A DNA stretch of 64,000 nucleotides from Prorocentrum cordatum (lineage: Eukaryota; Sar; Dinophyceae; Prorocentrales; Prorocentraceae). The notes beneath the pieces are model-generated. The model was given only the letters and a program-made list of their open reading frames with translations. It had not been told where the DNA came from and ran no database searches. Positions 35,896 to 45,693 of this stretch are shown here, piece by piece (position 1 is the first letter of the stretch; each line of letters starts with the position of its first letter). The stretch spans positions 366,491 to 430,490 of the forward strand of contig CAUYUJ010015305.1 of the NCBI GenBank assembly GCA_963575745.1, in the 5' to 3' direction. The position numbers and the translations under genes are program-made.

Positions 35896-36375
35896 TTTCG
35901 TGGACTCTCAGCTGGCTCAAGCTGAGCTCCAACACGCCGAGAAGAGCTCAAAAGCAATCAGGATGGCATCAAGACTGCCCAAGCGGCCTCCAAAACACCA
36001 CAAGAAGGCTCCAAGAGGACCTCCAAGAAAGCCCCAAGAGGCAAACGTCGCCCCAATCCCATGTGAAAGCGTAGATCTCTAGCATGTCCGCCTCTTCGCT
36101 CTCAACAGCGTCCAAGACTGCTCACAGAGGCCCCCAAGATCGCCCCAAGAGGGCCCCAAACATGCGCAAGAAGGCCCCAAGACGGCCCAAGAGTCGTCCA
36201 AGATGGCCCAGGCAGGCCCCAGCAGGGCCCCGAACGAGGCGCCCAAGATGGGGCAAGCCGAACTGGCGTGCCGAGCCCTCCGCTTCAAGAGGACCCCCGA
36301 GAGGGCCAGCAGGCCCCCGAGAAGGGCCCGAAACGGCACCCCAAAGGCCTCACCTGGGGACTTCGTTCCCCTTCT
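35896..36375. repeat. CAAGAGG-family array
   Basis: Two blocks (35935-36050, 36100-36370) separated by a short spacer. Units are near GGCCCCCAAGA. Confidence 0.82.
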
Positions 36376-36439
36376 TGCGGATCGACAGAAGGGCGCAAGC
36401 CTCTTGAACCAAATATAGCAGACCCCGACATATCATTAG

Positions 36440-36667
36440 AGGCCTCCCCGATGGGGTCCGAGCAGATGGGGTCGGAGGATCGCGTCGCATCGCCAATACA
36501 TCGGCGATGCATCGCCGAAGCATCGGCGATGCATCCGCGATGTCGGCGGCGTATCGGTGCTTTTGGAGGGGAGAAAATCGGGCTCCACATCGAACCGCAT
36601 CGCCGATGCATTGGCGATGCGGCGCGATCCTGCGACCCCATCTACTCGGACCCCATCTGGGAGGCCT
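36440..36667. mobile_element. 228-bp foldback element with about 70-bp arms
   Basis: The left arm, from AGGCCTCCCCGATGGGGTCC, and the right arm, ending GGACCCCATCTGGGAGGCCT, are reverse complements with few mismatches over about 70 bp (36440-36512 and 36596-36667). The interior repeats the words ATCGGCGATGC and GCATCGCC. I could not identify a convincing target-site duplication. Confidence 0.85.
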
Positions 36668-36779
36668 AGAATCATACCATCGCAGAATACGATGGTTACG
36701 ACAGGGAATCCGCAACCGTGCCGCTGGGCGCGAAGTGGGCGCGTCCTCAGGTTATGGGCCCAGTCCTCCAGGCCTCAAC

Positions 36780-36992
36780 CCTCACTCCTGGGGGGTCTTT
36801 CAGGGGCCCCAGCCCCTCGCGCTCAAATCTCTCCGGGCTTCCCGCGTGCCCCCTCGGCTTTGCCAACTGGTGGCGCGTGAATGTGTCGGGCCCAAGAGGG
36901 GCCCAAGACGGGGCCAAGAGGGCCCCGAGCGGCCTGCAAGACGGCTCCAGAGGGCCCAAGACGCCCAAGATGGCCTCAAGTCCCCGCTCTTC
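36780..36992. repeat. Composite CAAGAGG repeat (family B), second copy
   Basis: The header (TCCTGGGGGGTCTTTCAGGG ... GCGTGCCCCCTCGGC) parallels 23400-23475 and is followed by a short CAAGAGG array. Confidence 0.7.
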
Positions 36993-37222
36993 ATGTACCC
37001 ATTCCGATCATACCGACTTGCCCCCTCCCGCTCCCACCTGTGCCCATCCCCCCTGCCACCCCGTAGAGGACGAACACAACTGCATCAACACAAGCTTTTG
37101 GAGGTCCGCTCGATCATACCGACTTGCCCCCTTCCGCTCCCACATGTGCCCCTCCCCCCGCTCCCCCTTAGAGGAAGAAACAACCACATTGACACAAACT
37201 TTTGGAGGTCCGCCCTCATCTC
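36993..37222. repeat. 106-bp tandem duplication
   Basis: CGATCATACCGACTTGCCCC at 37005 and 37111. Both copies end with a TTTTGGAGGTCCGC word that is also the family F arm. Confidence 0.88.
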
Positions 37223-37336
37223 TTGGCTCCGCGCCAGACCACCTCCCTCCCTGGCGCGTGGAACTAAGGGCGGCGCCAGAGGCGCCGCCAAGAAGGCCCA
37301 GCGCAGATACAAGAAACCCACGCTGACCGTCGAAAG
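37204..37336. mobile_element. Foldback/MITE-like element, family F, copy 3
   Basis: Left arm GGAGGTCCGCCCTCATCTCT and right arm AAGAAACCCACGCTGACCGT, with GGCGGCGCCAGAGGCGCCGC in the middle. A partial copy (right arm AAGAAACCCGCGCGGACCGT) lies at 37605-37640. Confidence 0.68.
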
Positions 37337-37850
37337 TATATGTTATGCAATGTGTTGTTCCTCGAGTTCCCCCCCCTGTCGGCTGCACGCAAGAGTGACC
37401 CTGGGTAGGAAAGATCTTTGGTGCGCAGCTTGTTGGGGGCCGCGGGAAGGCCAAGCCCAGGCGCGCAAGCCGCTGCTATCGCCAGGCGCTCGGTCATCGG
37501 GAAGCCCCAGTGGGCCCGCACCAAAGGTCACTCCGGCGAAGGGTCACTCTTACATGTAGTCGACCCTGCCTGTCCACTGGAGGCGCCGCTGGGAGGACTC
37601 AGCACAGATCCAAGAAACCCGCGCGGACCGTCGAAAAGTTATGCTTAGGCAATTTTCTGTTCTTCGAGTCCCCCCTCTCTGCCTGACTCGCAACAAAAGG
37701 CCCCTTTGGGAGGGGGGGTCTTTCCTGCAGATGCATCGAAGCAAACCGCCCCGATGTCTTGTCCCGAAGATGTACACCACCACCACCTCCCTCATCCCCT
37801 CCCTCTCCCAGGAAAGGGGAGGGGGAAGATGAGGGTGGAGGAGGGAGAAG
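37337..37850. repeat. Diverged tandem duplication containing partial family F copy
   Basis: The segment following copy 3 (TTGTTCCTCGAGTTCC, about 37359) is paralleled after the partial copy (CTGTTCTTCGAGTCCC, about 37658), suggesting a duplicated block of about 300 bp. Confidence 0.5.
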
Positions 37851-37854
37851 AAAT

Positions 37855-37906
37855 CGACGTGGTGGTGGTGGTGGTGGTGGTGGTGGTGGTGGTGGTGGTG
37901 GTGGTG
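37855..37906. repeat. GGT trinucleotide array
   Basis: About 17 GGT units. Confidence 0.95.
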
Positions 37907-39130
37907 TATACTCTTGGGGCCTGCATTATATTCTCAATGAGCTGGGGCAACCAAAAGGTACCAATACCGCTACCCCCCCGACCTCTCCTGGGGTGGGTTA
38001 TGACCAGGATTTCGAGGCGAATCCAGCAGTGGTGACGAGGGCCTCCGAGGAGGCCCAAAAAGGGGAAAACGAGGAAAGGGTAGAGGTATGGGTACCTCTT
38101 CCTCCTCTGACATTATACTCTCAACGAGCTGCCGCAGCTGCCGCCCGCCGCCCGCTTCCGCATCGCCTGCACCGGCTCGAGCATGCGCGATGCAGCAGCC
38201 TCGGCACCCTCGTCCTGGCAGGGGCCGCGCGACCGGCTCCGCGCAGCGGCCCGGGTCGGGGACCTATGAAGGGGCCCTGGGACACAGTAATAAATAGAAA
38301 CAAACAACAAGATTCCCCATATTTTCCTATATTTTCTGGGTCTTCGTCCTCCCGCCCACTTCCCCTCTTTCCCTACATTTTCCTGGGAGTCGACGATTCA
38401 GTGCGTCTGTGTGCTGTTCCCCTCCTGCACCTACATACTGACCCGGGTCCCTCCAGGCGCGGCTCCGGCAGGCCCTGCAGGCTCCCGCGAGGAGCCTGCA
38501 GGGCAGGCCCAGGGCAACGAGCTCCTGCGGGAGGCCGCACGCGAGGCCTGCAGTCGGCCTTGATTGGACAGGGCACGCGAGAGGACACGAGGCCCTTCCG
38601 AGGGCCACACTGCCACGGGGGATGCAGGAGTCATGGGTCGCGAGCCACAGGACCCAAGGGTACCCTTGATTTGGCAGGGTCGACCTACTAATCAGGGCCG
38701 ACTGTACCCCACCTCCCCACGACTTCTGAGATGGGGGGTGGGGTTCACTTCCCTCGGAAGGTCCCGAACGAAGCGAACACCCCCCCCTTCAGAAATAATG
38801 GGGCGGTGGGGTTGGGGTTCGCATGCGGCCTCCTGCCCTGGTTCTGCAGGCTCCTGCAAGATCCGGCGCTCTGACTGGCCCCCGTTTGCACAGACCCCCA
38901 CCTCTTCAGACCCCCACCTCTTCACACCCCTTCTGACGCCCCCTCCGCCGTGCATTCACGGCGCCACGTGCGCGGAGCCTTATCCGTAGCCGTAGCCGTA
39001 GCCGCTGCCGTTAATGGCCTAAGTTGGAAAAGGCCAGACAATAAGCCAAGGAATCCGCCGACCCCTTGGGATTCATCGGCGTGTGAGATGTTCCCCCTCC
39101 CCAAACCCCTCCCCCGGGAGCCCGGTCCGG
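37907..39130. other. Unassigned sequence with a strong hairpin
   Basis: No gene recognised. 38240-38405 shares diverged words with 19850-20060. An exact inverted repeat lies at 38473-38503. Confidence 0.45.
38473..38503. repeat. Exact 13-bp hairpin
   Basis: CCCTGCAGGCTCC and GGAGCCTGCAGGG are separated by CGCGA. The arms contain the palindrome CTGCAG. Confidence 0.88.
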
Positions 39131-39199
39131 TCCATTTGGAGGGGGGGGGGGGTCCGGCCGGAAGTCCCGGGCGGCCCCGCGCTCCCGAAAATCGTGCAA

Positions 39200-41160
39200 A
39201 AACGCGCGAAAATCGTGCAGGGACTCCTGTGGTGGCCTCGAAATGGCTCCGGGACGCCCAACGAGCTCCCCAAGACGCCCAAGGTGTCCCAAAGATGGGC
39301 TACGAGGCTTCCTCGACGGCAGAAGAGGTCGCCACGAGTCCCCCAGAGGCTTCCGAGATGCGTTCCAAGAGGGTCCCTCGACGCAAAAATTGGCCCATTC
39401 CCTTCGTGAAGCGTGCATTTTTTCACAAGTTCGGCTTCTGGGTTCTCTGATGGTCCCAGACAGCCCCAGAGGCCCCCAAACCCGCTCCCAGACGGCCCAA
39501 GCAGCCTCCAAGAGGGTCCCACACATACCCCTAGAGGGCCCCAAGACGGGCCAACAGGCGTCCAAGACGGCCCCAGAGGGCTCCGAAAACGGCCCCCAGA
39601 GCGCTCCAGGAGCGCTCCGAGTGGCCTCCAAGAGAGCTCCACATGGTCCCAGACGGTCCACGAGCGATCCTAACCAACGGCGACGGCCTCCCGACGGCTC
39701 CAGAAGCCCCCCAGATGCCCCAAGAGGCATCCAAGATATGCCCCAAGAGGGCCCCGAGGCGCAAAAAATCGCCCATCCCCTTCGTAAAACGTGCATTTTT
39801 TGACACGTGCGCCTTTTGGGGTGTCCTTGCTCCTGGACGGCCCCAGGAGCCCCCAAACCCGCTCCCAGACGGCCCAAAAAGCCTCCAAGAGGGCCCCCCA
39901 CATACCCCTAGAGGGCCCCAAGACGGGCCAACAGGCGTCCAAAACGGCCCCAGAGGGCTCCGAGAACGGCCCCCAGAGCGCTCCAGGAGCGCTCCGAGTG
40001 GCCTCCAAGAGAGCTCCACACGGTCCCAGACGGTCCATGAGCGATCCTAACCAACGGCGACGGCCTCCCGACGGCTCCAGAGGCCCCCAAGATGCCCCAC
40101 GAGGCATCCAAGGTATGCCCCAAGAGGGCCTCTAGACGCAACAAATCGCCCATTCCCTTCGTAAAAAGTACATGTTTGACACGTGCGCCTTTTGGGGTGC
40201 CCCTTGCTCCTGGACGGCCACAGAGCCCCCCAAACCCGCTCCCAGACGGCCCAAGACGCCTCCAAGAGGGTTCCCACATAGCCCTAGAGGGCCCCAAGAC
40301 GGGCCCACAGGCGTCCAAGATGGCCCAAGAGAAAACCGAAAACAGCCCCAAGAGCGCTCCAGGAGCGCTCCGAGTGGCTTCCACGGGAGCTCCACCTGGT
40401 CTCAGACGCTCCACGAGCGATCCTAACCAACGGCGACGGCCTCCCGACGGCTCCAGAGGCCCCCCAGATGCCCCAAGAGGCATCCCAGATATGCCCCAAG
40501 AGGGCCCCGAGGCGCAACACATCGCCCATTCCCTTCGTAAAACGTACATGTTTGACACGTGCGCCTTTTGGGGTGCCCCTTGCTCCTGGACGGCCCCAGG
40601 AGCCCCAAAGCCCGCTCCCAGACGGCCCAAGAAGCCTCCAAGAGGGTTCCCACATAGCCCTAGAGGGCCCCAAGACGGGCCCACAGGCGTCCAAGATGGC
40701 CCAAGAGAGCCCCGAAAACGGCCCCAAGAGCGCTCCAGGAGCGCTCCGAGTGGCTTCCTCGGGAGCTCCACCTGGTCCCAGACCCTCCACGAGCGATCCG
40801 AACCAACGGCGACGGCCTCCCGACGGCCCCAGAGGCCCCCCAGATGCCCCAAGAGGCATCCCAGATATGCCCCAAGAGGGCCAACACATCGCCCATTCCC
40901 TTCGTAAAACGTGCATGTTTGACACGTGCGCCTTTTGGGGTGCCCCTTGCTCCTGGGCGGCCCCAGGAGCCCCCAATCCCGCCCCCAGACGGCCCAAGAA
41001 GCCTCCAAGAGGGTTCCCCACATAGCCCTAGAGGGCCCCAAGACGGACCGCACCAAGACGGCCCAGCCTCCACGAGGGCCCCGCGACAGCCCGCGACAGC
41101 CCCAAGACGGGTCAAGAGGGCCCGAGGACGGCCCAAGAGAGCCCCGATGACGGCGCGCGC
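39200..41160. repeat. 376-bp tandem repeat built from CAAGAGG units, about five copies
   Basis: AACCAACGGCGACGGCCTCC occurs at about 39672, 40049, 40424 and 40801, spaced 377, 375 and 377 bp. An AT-richer core (CCCTTCGTAAAACGTGCAT and variants, then GACACGTGCGCCTTTTGGGG) recurs near 39401 (diverged), 39778, 40154, 40529 and 40894. The rest of each monomer is CAAGAGG-type units. Very long open frames on both strands follow from this repeat and are not annotated as genes. Confidence 0.92.
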
Positions 41161-41171
41161 GCGACTCGCGA

Positions 41172-42605
41172 TCAGATTCCTCGCAACTTGCGCTGCTTCC
41201 CGCCGCGCTCGCCACTTGCCTCCGCAGGGCGTTTCGGCGGGTCTCTCCGAGGCGCTCGCTCCGCCATATAGCACTCGGCGCAAACCGCCATAGCGCCTCG
41301 CTGGAAATACTTTTGCTTCTGGTCTTTCGACAGATGGCCGCCGTCAGAGAACGTAGGCTTCGATCCGTCCTTTTCCAGGGGGCGCGCGGAGCCGTCAAAC
41401 TTCTTCGCCTCCTTCCTTTGGTCGCGGCACGCTCGGCGCACCCAGGAGCGATGGCCCGAACCCTTCGCGAAGAAGTGCTTTACTTGCTTATCTGTCAGAC
41501 GCGTCCTGTCCGTGAACTCTCGCTCTGTCCCACCTGCTTCTTTCGGGCGTGCGGAGCGCGTGAGCACTCGCGGCTGATTGCGTTCTTCCTGGCACGCGCG
41601 GCACATGACTGGGCGATGGTCCGAACCCTTCGCGAAGAAGTGCTTCACTTGCTTATCTGTCAGATGCGTCCTCTCCGTGAATTCTCGCTCTGTCCCATCT
41701 GCTTCTCTCGGGCATGCGGAGCACGCGAGCACTCGCGGCCGGTTGCGTTCTTCCTGGCACGCGCGGCACATGACTGGGCGATGGCCCGAACCCTTCGCGA
41801 AGAAGTGCTTCACTTGCATATCTGTCAGATGCGTCCTGTCCGCGAATCCCCCGCCCCCCCCCCCCCCCCCATCTGCTTCTCTCGGGCACGCGGAACACCT
41901 GAGCACCCGCAATCCCTTGTGATGCGCGTCGCAGCCGTGGCATTTCACTGGCCCATGGCCTGCGCCCGTACGATCATAGCGGTTGATTTGATATATTGTC
42001 AGATGCCCCGCGCCCGTGAATTCCCGCCCTCTTCCGTCTGCTTCTTTCGGGCACGCCGAACACCTCAGCGGCTGTTGCTGGCGTGCGCTTCGTCGAGCAG
42101 TTTTCGATTCATTAATGCACTCCGCCTCCTTCTGCGATTGGCTCCACTCGTTCCATCCGCCTTTCCTCTTCCCCGCGCACTTCTTGCAGAGCTTCTCCCC
42201 TGCGCCCGTCGTCGCGTGCTGGATCGCCGCAATTGCTGCCTCCGTCTCCAGGAATCCACAGCATTCCGCGCAACGGATCTTGAATTTGTCTCGCACATCT
42301 TGCCGCCGCCCCTGAGACTCTTTCCGCGACGTCCTCCGGGCTGGTGGCCCAGCGCACCTGTCGCATTTGCTTGTCCGCACGAACACTCTGATCCTTTCGG
42401 ACTCGGCCCCCGCCCCTCTGGAGGCCATCTCGGCCCATTGGTCACAAGTCGTGCGCCACTTTTCCCCTGCCCCTTTCATCATCTCCGTGCACTCGCAGCA
42501 GAAGCTCGGCCCCGACTTCGCGCCGAACTCATTCGTGCTGAATTCAGCCCTTTCCTTCGCCTTCCGACACGTACCGCATGTTTTCCGCGGAAAAGAAACC
42601 CACAA
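41172..42605 (-). CDS. Tandem Cys-module protein (Stc1-like zinc-binding repeats)
   Basis: About 477 residues, minus strand, TGA at 41174-41172. It is built of repeated C-x2-C ... C-x2-C modules. The N-terminus has TCGTCRKAKERAEFS and then CCEC. This spacing, with a Phe-Ser after the first Cys pair, resembles the Stc1 zinc domain, which links RNA silencing and chromatin in fission yeast. Two further modules follow, then five tandem units of about 55 residues with CSACPREADG, HLTDKQVKHFFAKG and CRACQEERN. In unit 4 and unit 5 the first Cys pair is lost (RSARP and GSARP). A 17-C run at 41854-41870 encodes the Gly run in unit 2. The start is uncertain: 42605 is a TTG, the frame stays open upstream into an AT-rich insertion, and an upstream exon is possible. 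Stc1-like function is inference; zinc binding is likely. Confidence 0.7.
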   Translation of the reverse strand: MWVSFPRKTCGTCRKAKERAEFSTNEFGAKSGPSFCCECTEMMKGAGEKWRTTCDQWAEMASRGAGAESERIRVFVRTSKCDRCAGPPARRTSRKESQGRRQDVRDKFKIRCAECCGFLETEAAIAAIQHATTGAGEKLCKKCAGKRKGGWNEWSQSQKEAECINESKTARRSARQQQPLRCSACPKEADGRGREFTGAGHLTIYQINRYDRTGAGHGPVKCHGCDAHHKGLRVLRCSACPREADGGGGGGGGFADRTHLTDMQVKHFFAKGSGHRPVMCRACQEERNRPRVLACSACPREADGTEREFTERTHLTDKQVKHFFAKGSDHRPVMCRACQEERNQPRVLTRSARPKEAGGTEREFTDRTRLTDKQVKHFFAKGSGHRSWVRRACRDQRKEAKKFDGSARPLEKDGSKPTFSDGGHLSKDQKQKYFQRGAMAVCAECYMAERAPRRDPPKRPAEASGERGGKQRKLRGI

Positions 42606-42617
42606 ACCAGCATATGA

Positions 42618-42820
42618 GGGGGGCGCCCCTACGCATGTATGTATATATATGTATATATGTATATTTATATATGTGTGTATGTTTGTGCATATCTATATAT
42701 GTACATGTATACATATACGCGTGTATAGGCATACATGTCAAGTTTGCGCTACTTACTTCCAATCTACGCGCTACATATGTGCTTATGATGATATTCTTGC
42801 GTTGCGGGGGGGGCGCCCCT
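42618..42820. repeat. AT-rich microsatellite segment bounded by 13-bp direct repeats
   Basis: GGGGGGCGCCCCT occurs at 42618-42630 and 42808-42820, bracketing TATATA/CATGTA-rich DNA (42631-42807). The segment lies immediately upstream of the Stc1-like gene and may be an insertion. Confidence 0.6.
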
Positions 42821-44790
42821 GTATCATCTGGATGTACATATGTACATGCCCGGCACACGCAAAAACTAATTGAAATCTGCTCCTGACTGGCCACAGCACA
42901 CATTGCTGTTCGTTGCTGGCGTACCATGCTGCCCGAGGTGACGGACAATGTCTTCCTTCCCCCACCTTACCTCATCATGATCCTCGGGGCCTCTCATGGT
43001 CCTGGGTCACTGCGGCCTCTGCCCCTCATCATCCGCTGTCGCGGGCGGCCTCAGTACGCACCGAGGATGTCGTCCTTCTTCACCACTTCCGCCCTTGAGA
43101 AGGGATGGGCCTACCTGGCGCCGAATGAACACACCACGAGCCAATTCTTGAGCCCAAAACCACGTTGTCGAATGGCACCGCGCAGTGCCACCTCTGTGCA
43201 CGCATGCCTGCCCATCTTATGTACGCGTGTGTGTACAATATAAGATTGCATGTGCATCTGTATGTATATATACATGTATGTATATGTATATATAGGATCA
43301 TTGAATACATACACACGTAACATATGAAGATTCGCGCGACGGCTGGTTCGCCAGTTGCTGAGGGTGGGCCTGGTGCGAGGCCGCAGCAGCCGGCGGCAGT
43401 TTGGCGCGGCGACATGGGGGGCCAGTGCGCAAGTAAGACCACGCGCAAGATAGCGAGAGACATATTGTTAGTGCTGCAAGGACCCCCCCCCAAGGCCTTA
43501 CCAGAAGTCCCACGGGATCGGCGGTGCGGCGTAAGCCCATGAATCAAGCCAGTTGAAGCCTGATTAGCGCAGCTTTAGTGGAACACAGCCAGGTCATCCC
43601 AGATTCGGCTGGATATCGAGCACGGATATACGAGCGCCATATGCATCATGTAACCTCCCATGCGTTGCATCACAAGCTATGGGTGTGTTGGGAAGAAGGG
43701 GGGCGGGCTAGCGTTCGAAGAGGTCGAAGAACAACGACAAGACGCAGACGTCGACGACGAGGGAGGAGGAGACGGAACAGGATCCCTTGCACATCAAGCA
43801 AAATGCCCCACCCCTGCTCAAGAGGTATCATGTTGCAAGCTGTCCTACAACATCTCATGCGGACGGCACTGCTCTCGTCCAAGTATATGGCCCGGGGGAG
43901 AGGCTCGTAACGTCGAAACAAGCGATGTCGTCCTGTCTGACGGCGATCGTACGAACCGATGTCACGACCTAAGCCACTTGCGCGATTCAAGGACGTGCAA
44001 CTCAAGAACCCAGAAATGAGCGAATCGCTTCACCACCCAATCAACTGCCTTCCTCTCCGTGCCCGCGCGGCGTCCGGATAGTGGGCGGTCGCGGTGAAGA
44101 GACAGGCCTTCCGTCAGGGGGGGGCTTGGAGGACGATGAGGACAAGGCGACAACGTATGATGAGGAGAAGGAGGGGAGGGGGACGACGACGACGATGACG
44201 ATGACGAAGAGCAGGACGAGGAGAAGGAGAGGGAGGGAGGGAGGGGCAAGGACATCCAATGACCCAAATGGCCCAAATAAAGAGTGTCGAGCGCGACTCT
44301 GGTCTCAGCCCGCTTCGCAATGATCCGTAGAACATCTTCATCGGCTTGGCCGACATGGTCCATAACCTGTCATGGGCGCACCACCAGCCGTCGCGAGCGG
44401 CGCTGCCACCTGCGCAATCAATCACAACTCATCAACTATGAGGTCCGGGTTTCGAAGACTGCAAGGCTGGGCCCCGACGTGTTCCGTGCACGACCCAACG
44501 GGGGCATTCCCCATCCCCAAGGTAGGGACGCCTGGACAGGGCACGGACAAAAACTGAGTGCGGTGCCGACCAGCATATGTCGTCCTCACCGACAGCGGCC
44601 GTTCTGGGGCAGGCGAACTTTCGACCCAAATGGCCAACGTCCACAGCGACGCCGAAAGCGAACCCTGTTCGAACTGTCGGACAGAAGCTGCCGTTGGCCT
44701 TTGTTCGTCCCCATTATTTCTGTACACGTTCCGATCACACAGACAAGAGGCAGACCTAAAACACAAGAATCAGCGGCGCGCCCAGGGGGG
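42821..44790. other. Unassigned sequence
   Basis: GTAT-rich at 43240-43310 and GA/ACG-rich at 44150-44250. Open frames of up to about 185 codons overlap on both strands and show no domain. Confidence 0.45.
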
Positions 44791-44940
44791 AAGCAAGGGG
44801 AGGCGGACCCTCTCAGAAGGCTCAGAAGGCCTGCAGCCTGACGAGAAACTTTCTGAGCCTTCTCCGAAGCCTCAAAGGGCTTCTCAGAATGCCCGAGGGC
44901 CTCTGAAAAGCCCCGCCGCCCTCTGAGAAGGCCTCCCCCC
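44791..44940. repeat. CTTCTGAG/CTCAGAAGG-word repeat
   Basis: CTCAGAAGG, CTTTCTGAGCCTTCT and related words repeat, as at 21591-21760. Confidence 0.6.
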
Positions 44941-45395
44941 GATCGCGTCCCTTCCCCCCTCGGTGCGCCTCCGAAACAAAGCAGGGCGTGGGACACGATT
45001 TCTTCGCTGGGAGCCCGGGCGGGCGGGAGTAGCTTCGCCTCCCGCCCGCGCCGCGCTGCGACGACCTGGCCCCCTCGGCCCCCTCGGAGGTGGCACGAGC
45101 CTGCTGGGAACTAAAGTTGAACTAACTACTGCGGCCCCTCCCGCACGTGGGAGGAGCAGGACAAAATTCGAACGCTCCCGGCAGATTCAATTCGACTGTC
45201 GGAACGCGTCTTGCAGCCTTCTAAAGCGAAGGCAAGATGGGGATAAGGCTGGATCGGGATAGACCGGGAATCTCTAAGATTATCCAGCGGTCCTGATAGA
45301 TGATGCATCGGGCGCAACAGCGATCCCAGAGCCGTCGTGAACGCTCTGAGAACATCACAGAAATAGAAGAACACGAAACGGCATGAACAGAAAAT
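44941..45395. other. Unassigned sequence
   Basis: A G/C-rich stretch at 45000-45080, then nothing recognisable. It lies downstream of the membrane-protein gene. Confidence 0.4.
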
Positions 45396-45398
45396 ATT

Positions 45399-45529
45399 GG
45401 AGGTCCGCGCGGATCTCTTAGATCGATGCGGAACCCCCCAACTTGGCGCGCTCCGCGCGCCAGGGGCGGCGCCGGAGGCGCCGCCGGGGGTTTCCAACGC
45501 AGACCCAAGAAATCCGCAAGGACCGTCGA
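45399..45529. mobile_element. Foldback/MITE-like element, family F, copy 4
   Basis: The clearest copy. The left arm AGGTCCGCGCGGATCTCTT pairs with the right arm AAGAAATCCGCAAGGACCG. The centre has GGCGGCGCCGGAGGCGCCGC. It sits about 165 bp past the stop of the membrane-protein gene. Confidence 0.75.
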
Positions 45530-45693
45530 CGGCTTCTGTTTCTGCTGCTTTCTGTTCCGTCTTCGAAGAAAGGCTCTGGAGCGATCTGACCCGTTCCTGG
45601 GCCCGCCTGACCCCTCCGTCTCTTCACAGCAAAAAATTCGGAGCCGCCAGCCCCCGGGAGCCCGCGGGAGGCCGCGCGAGGCGGGCGACCCGC

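Noticed and set aside
39908-41398. 496-codon minus-strand open frame
   Set aside because: It covers the 376-bp CAAGAGG repeats and then the antisense of the Stc1-like gene. The composition follows the repeat and no domain is present.
41313-42617. 434-codon plus-strand open frame opposite the Stc1-like gene
   Set aside because: The ordered Cys modules lie on the minus strand; this is its antisense shadow.
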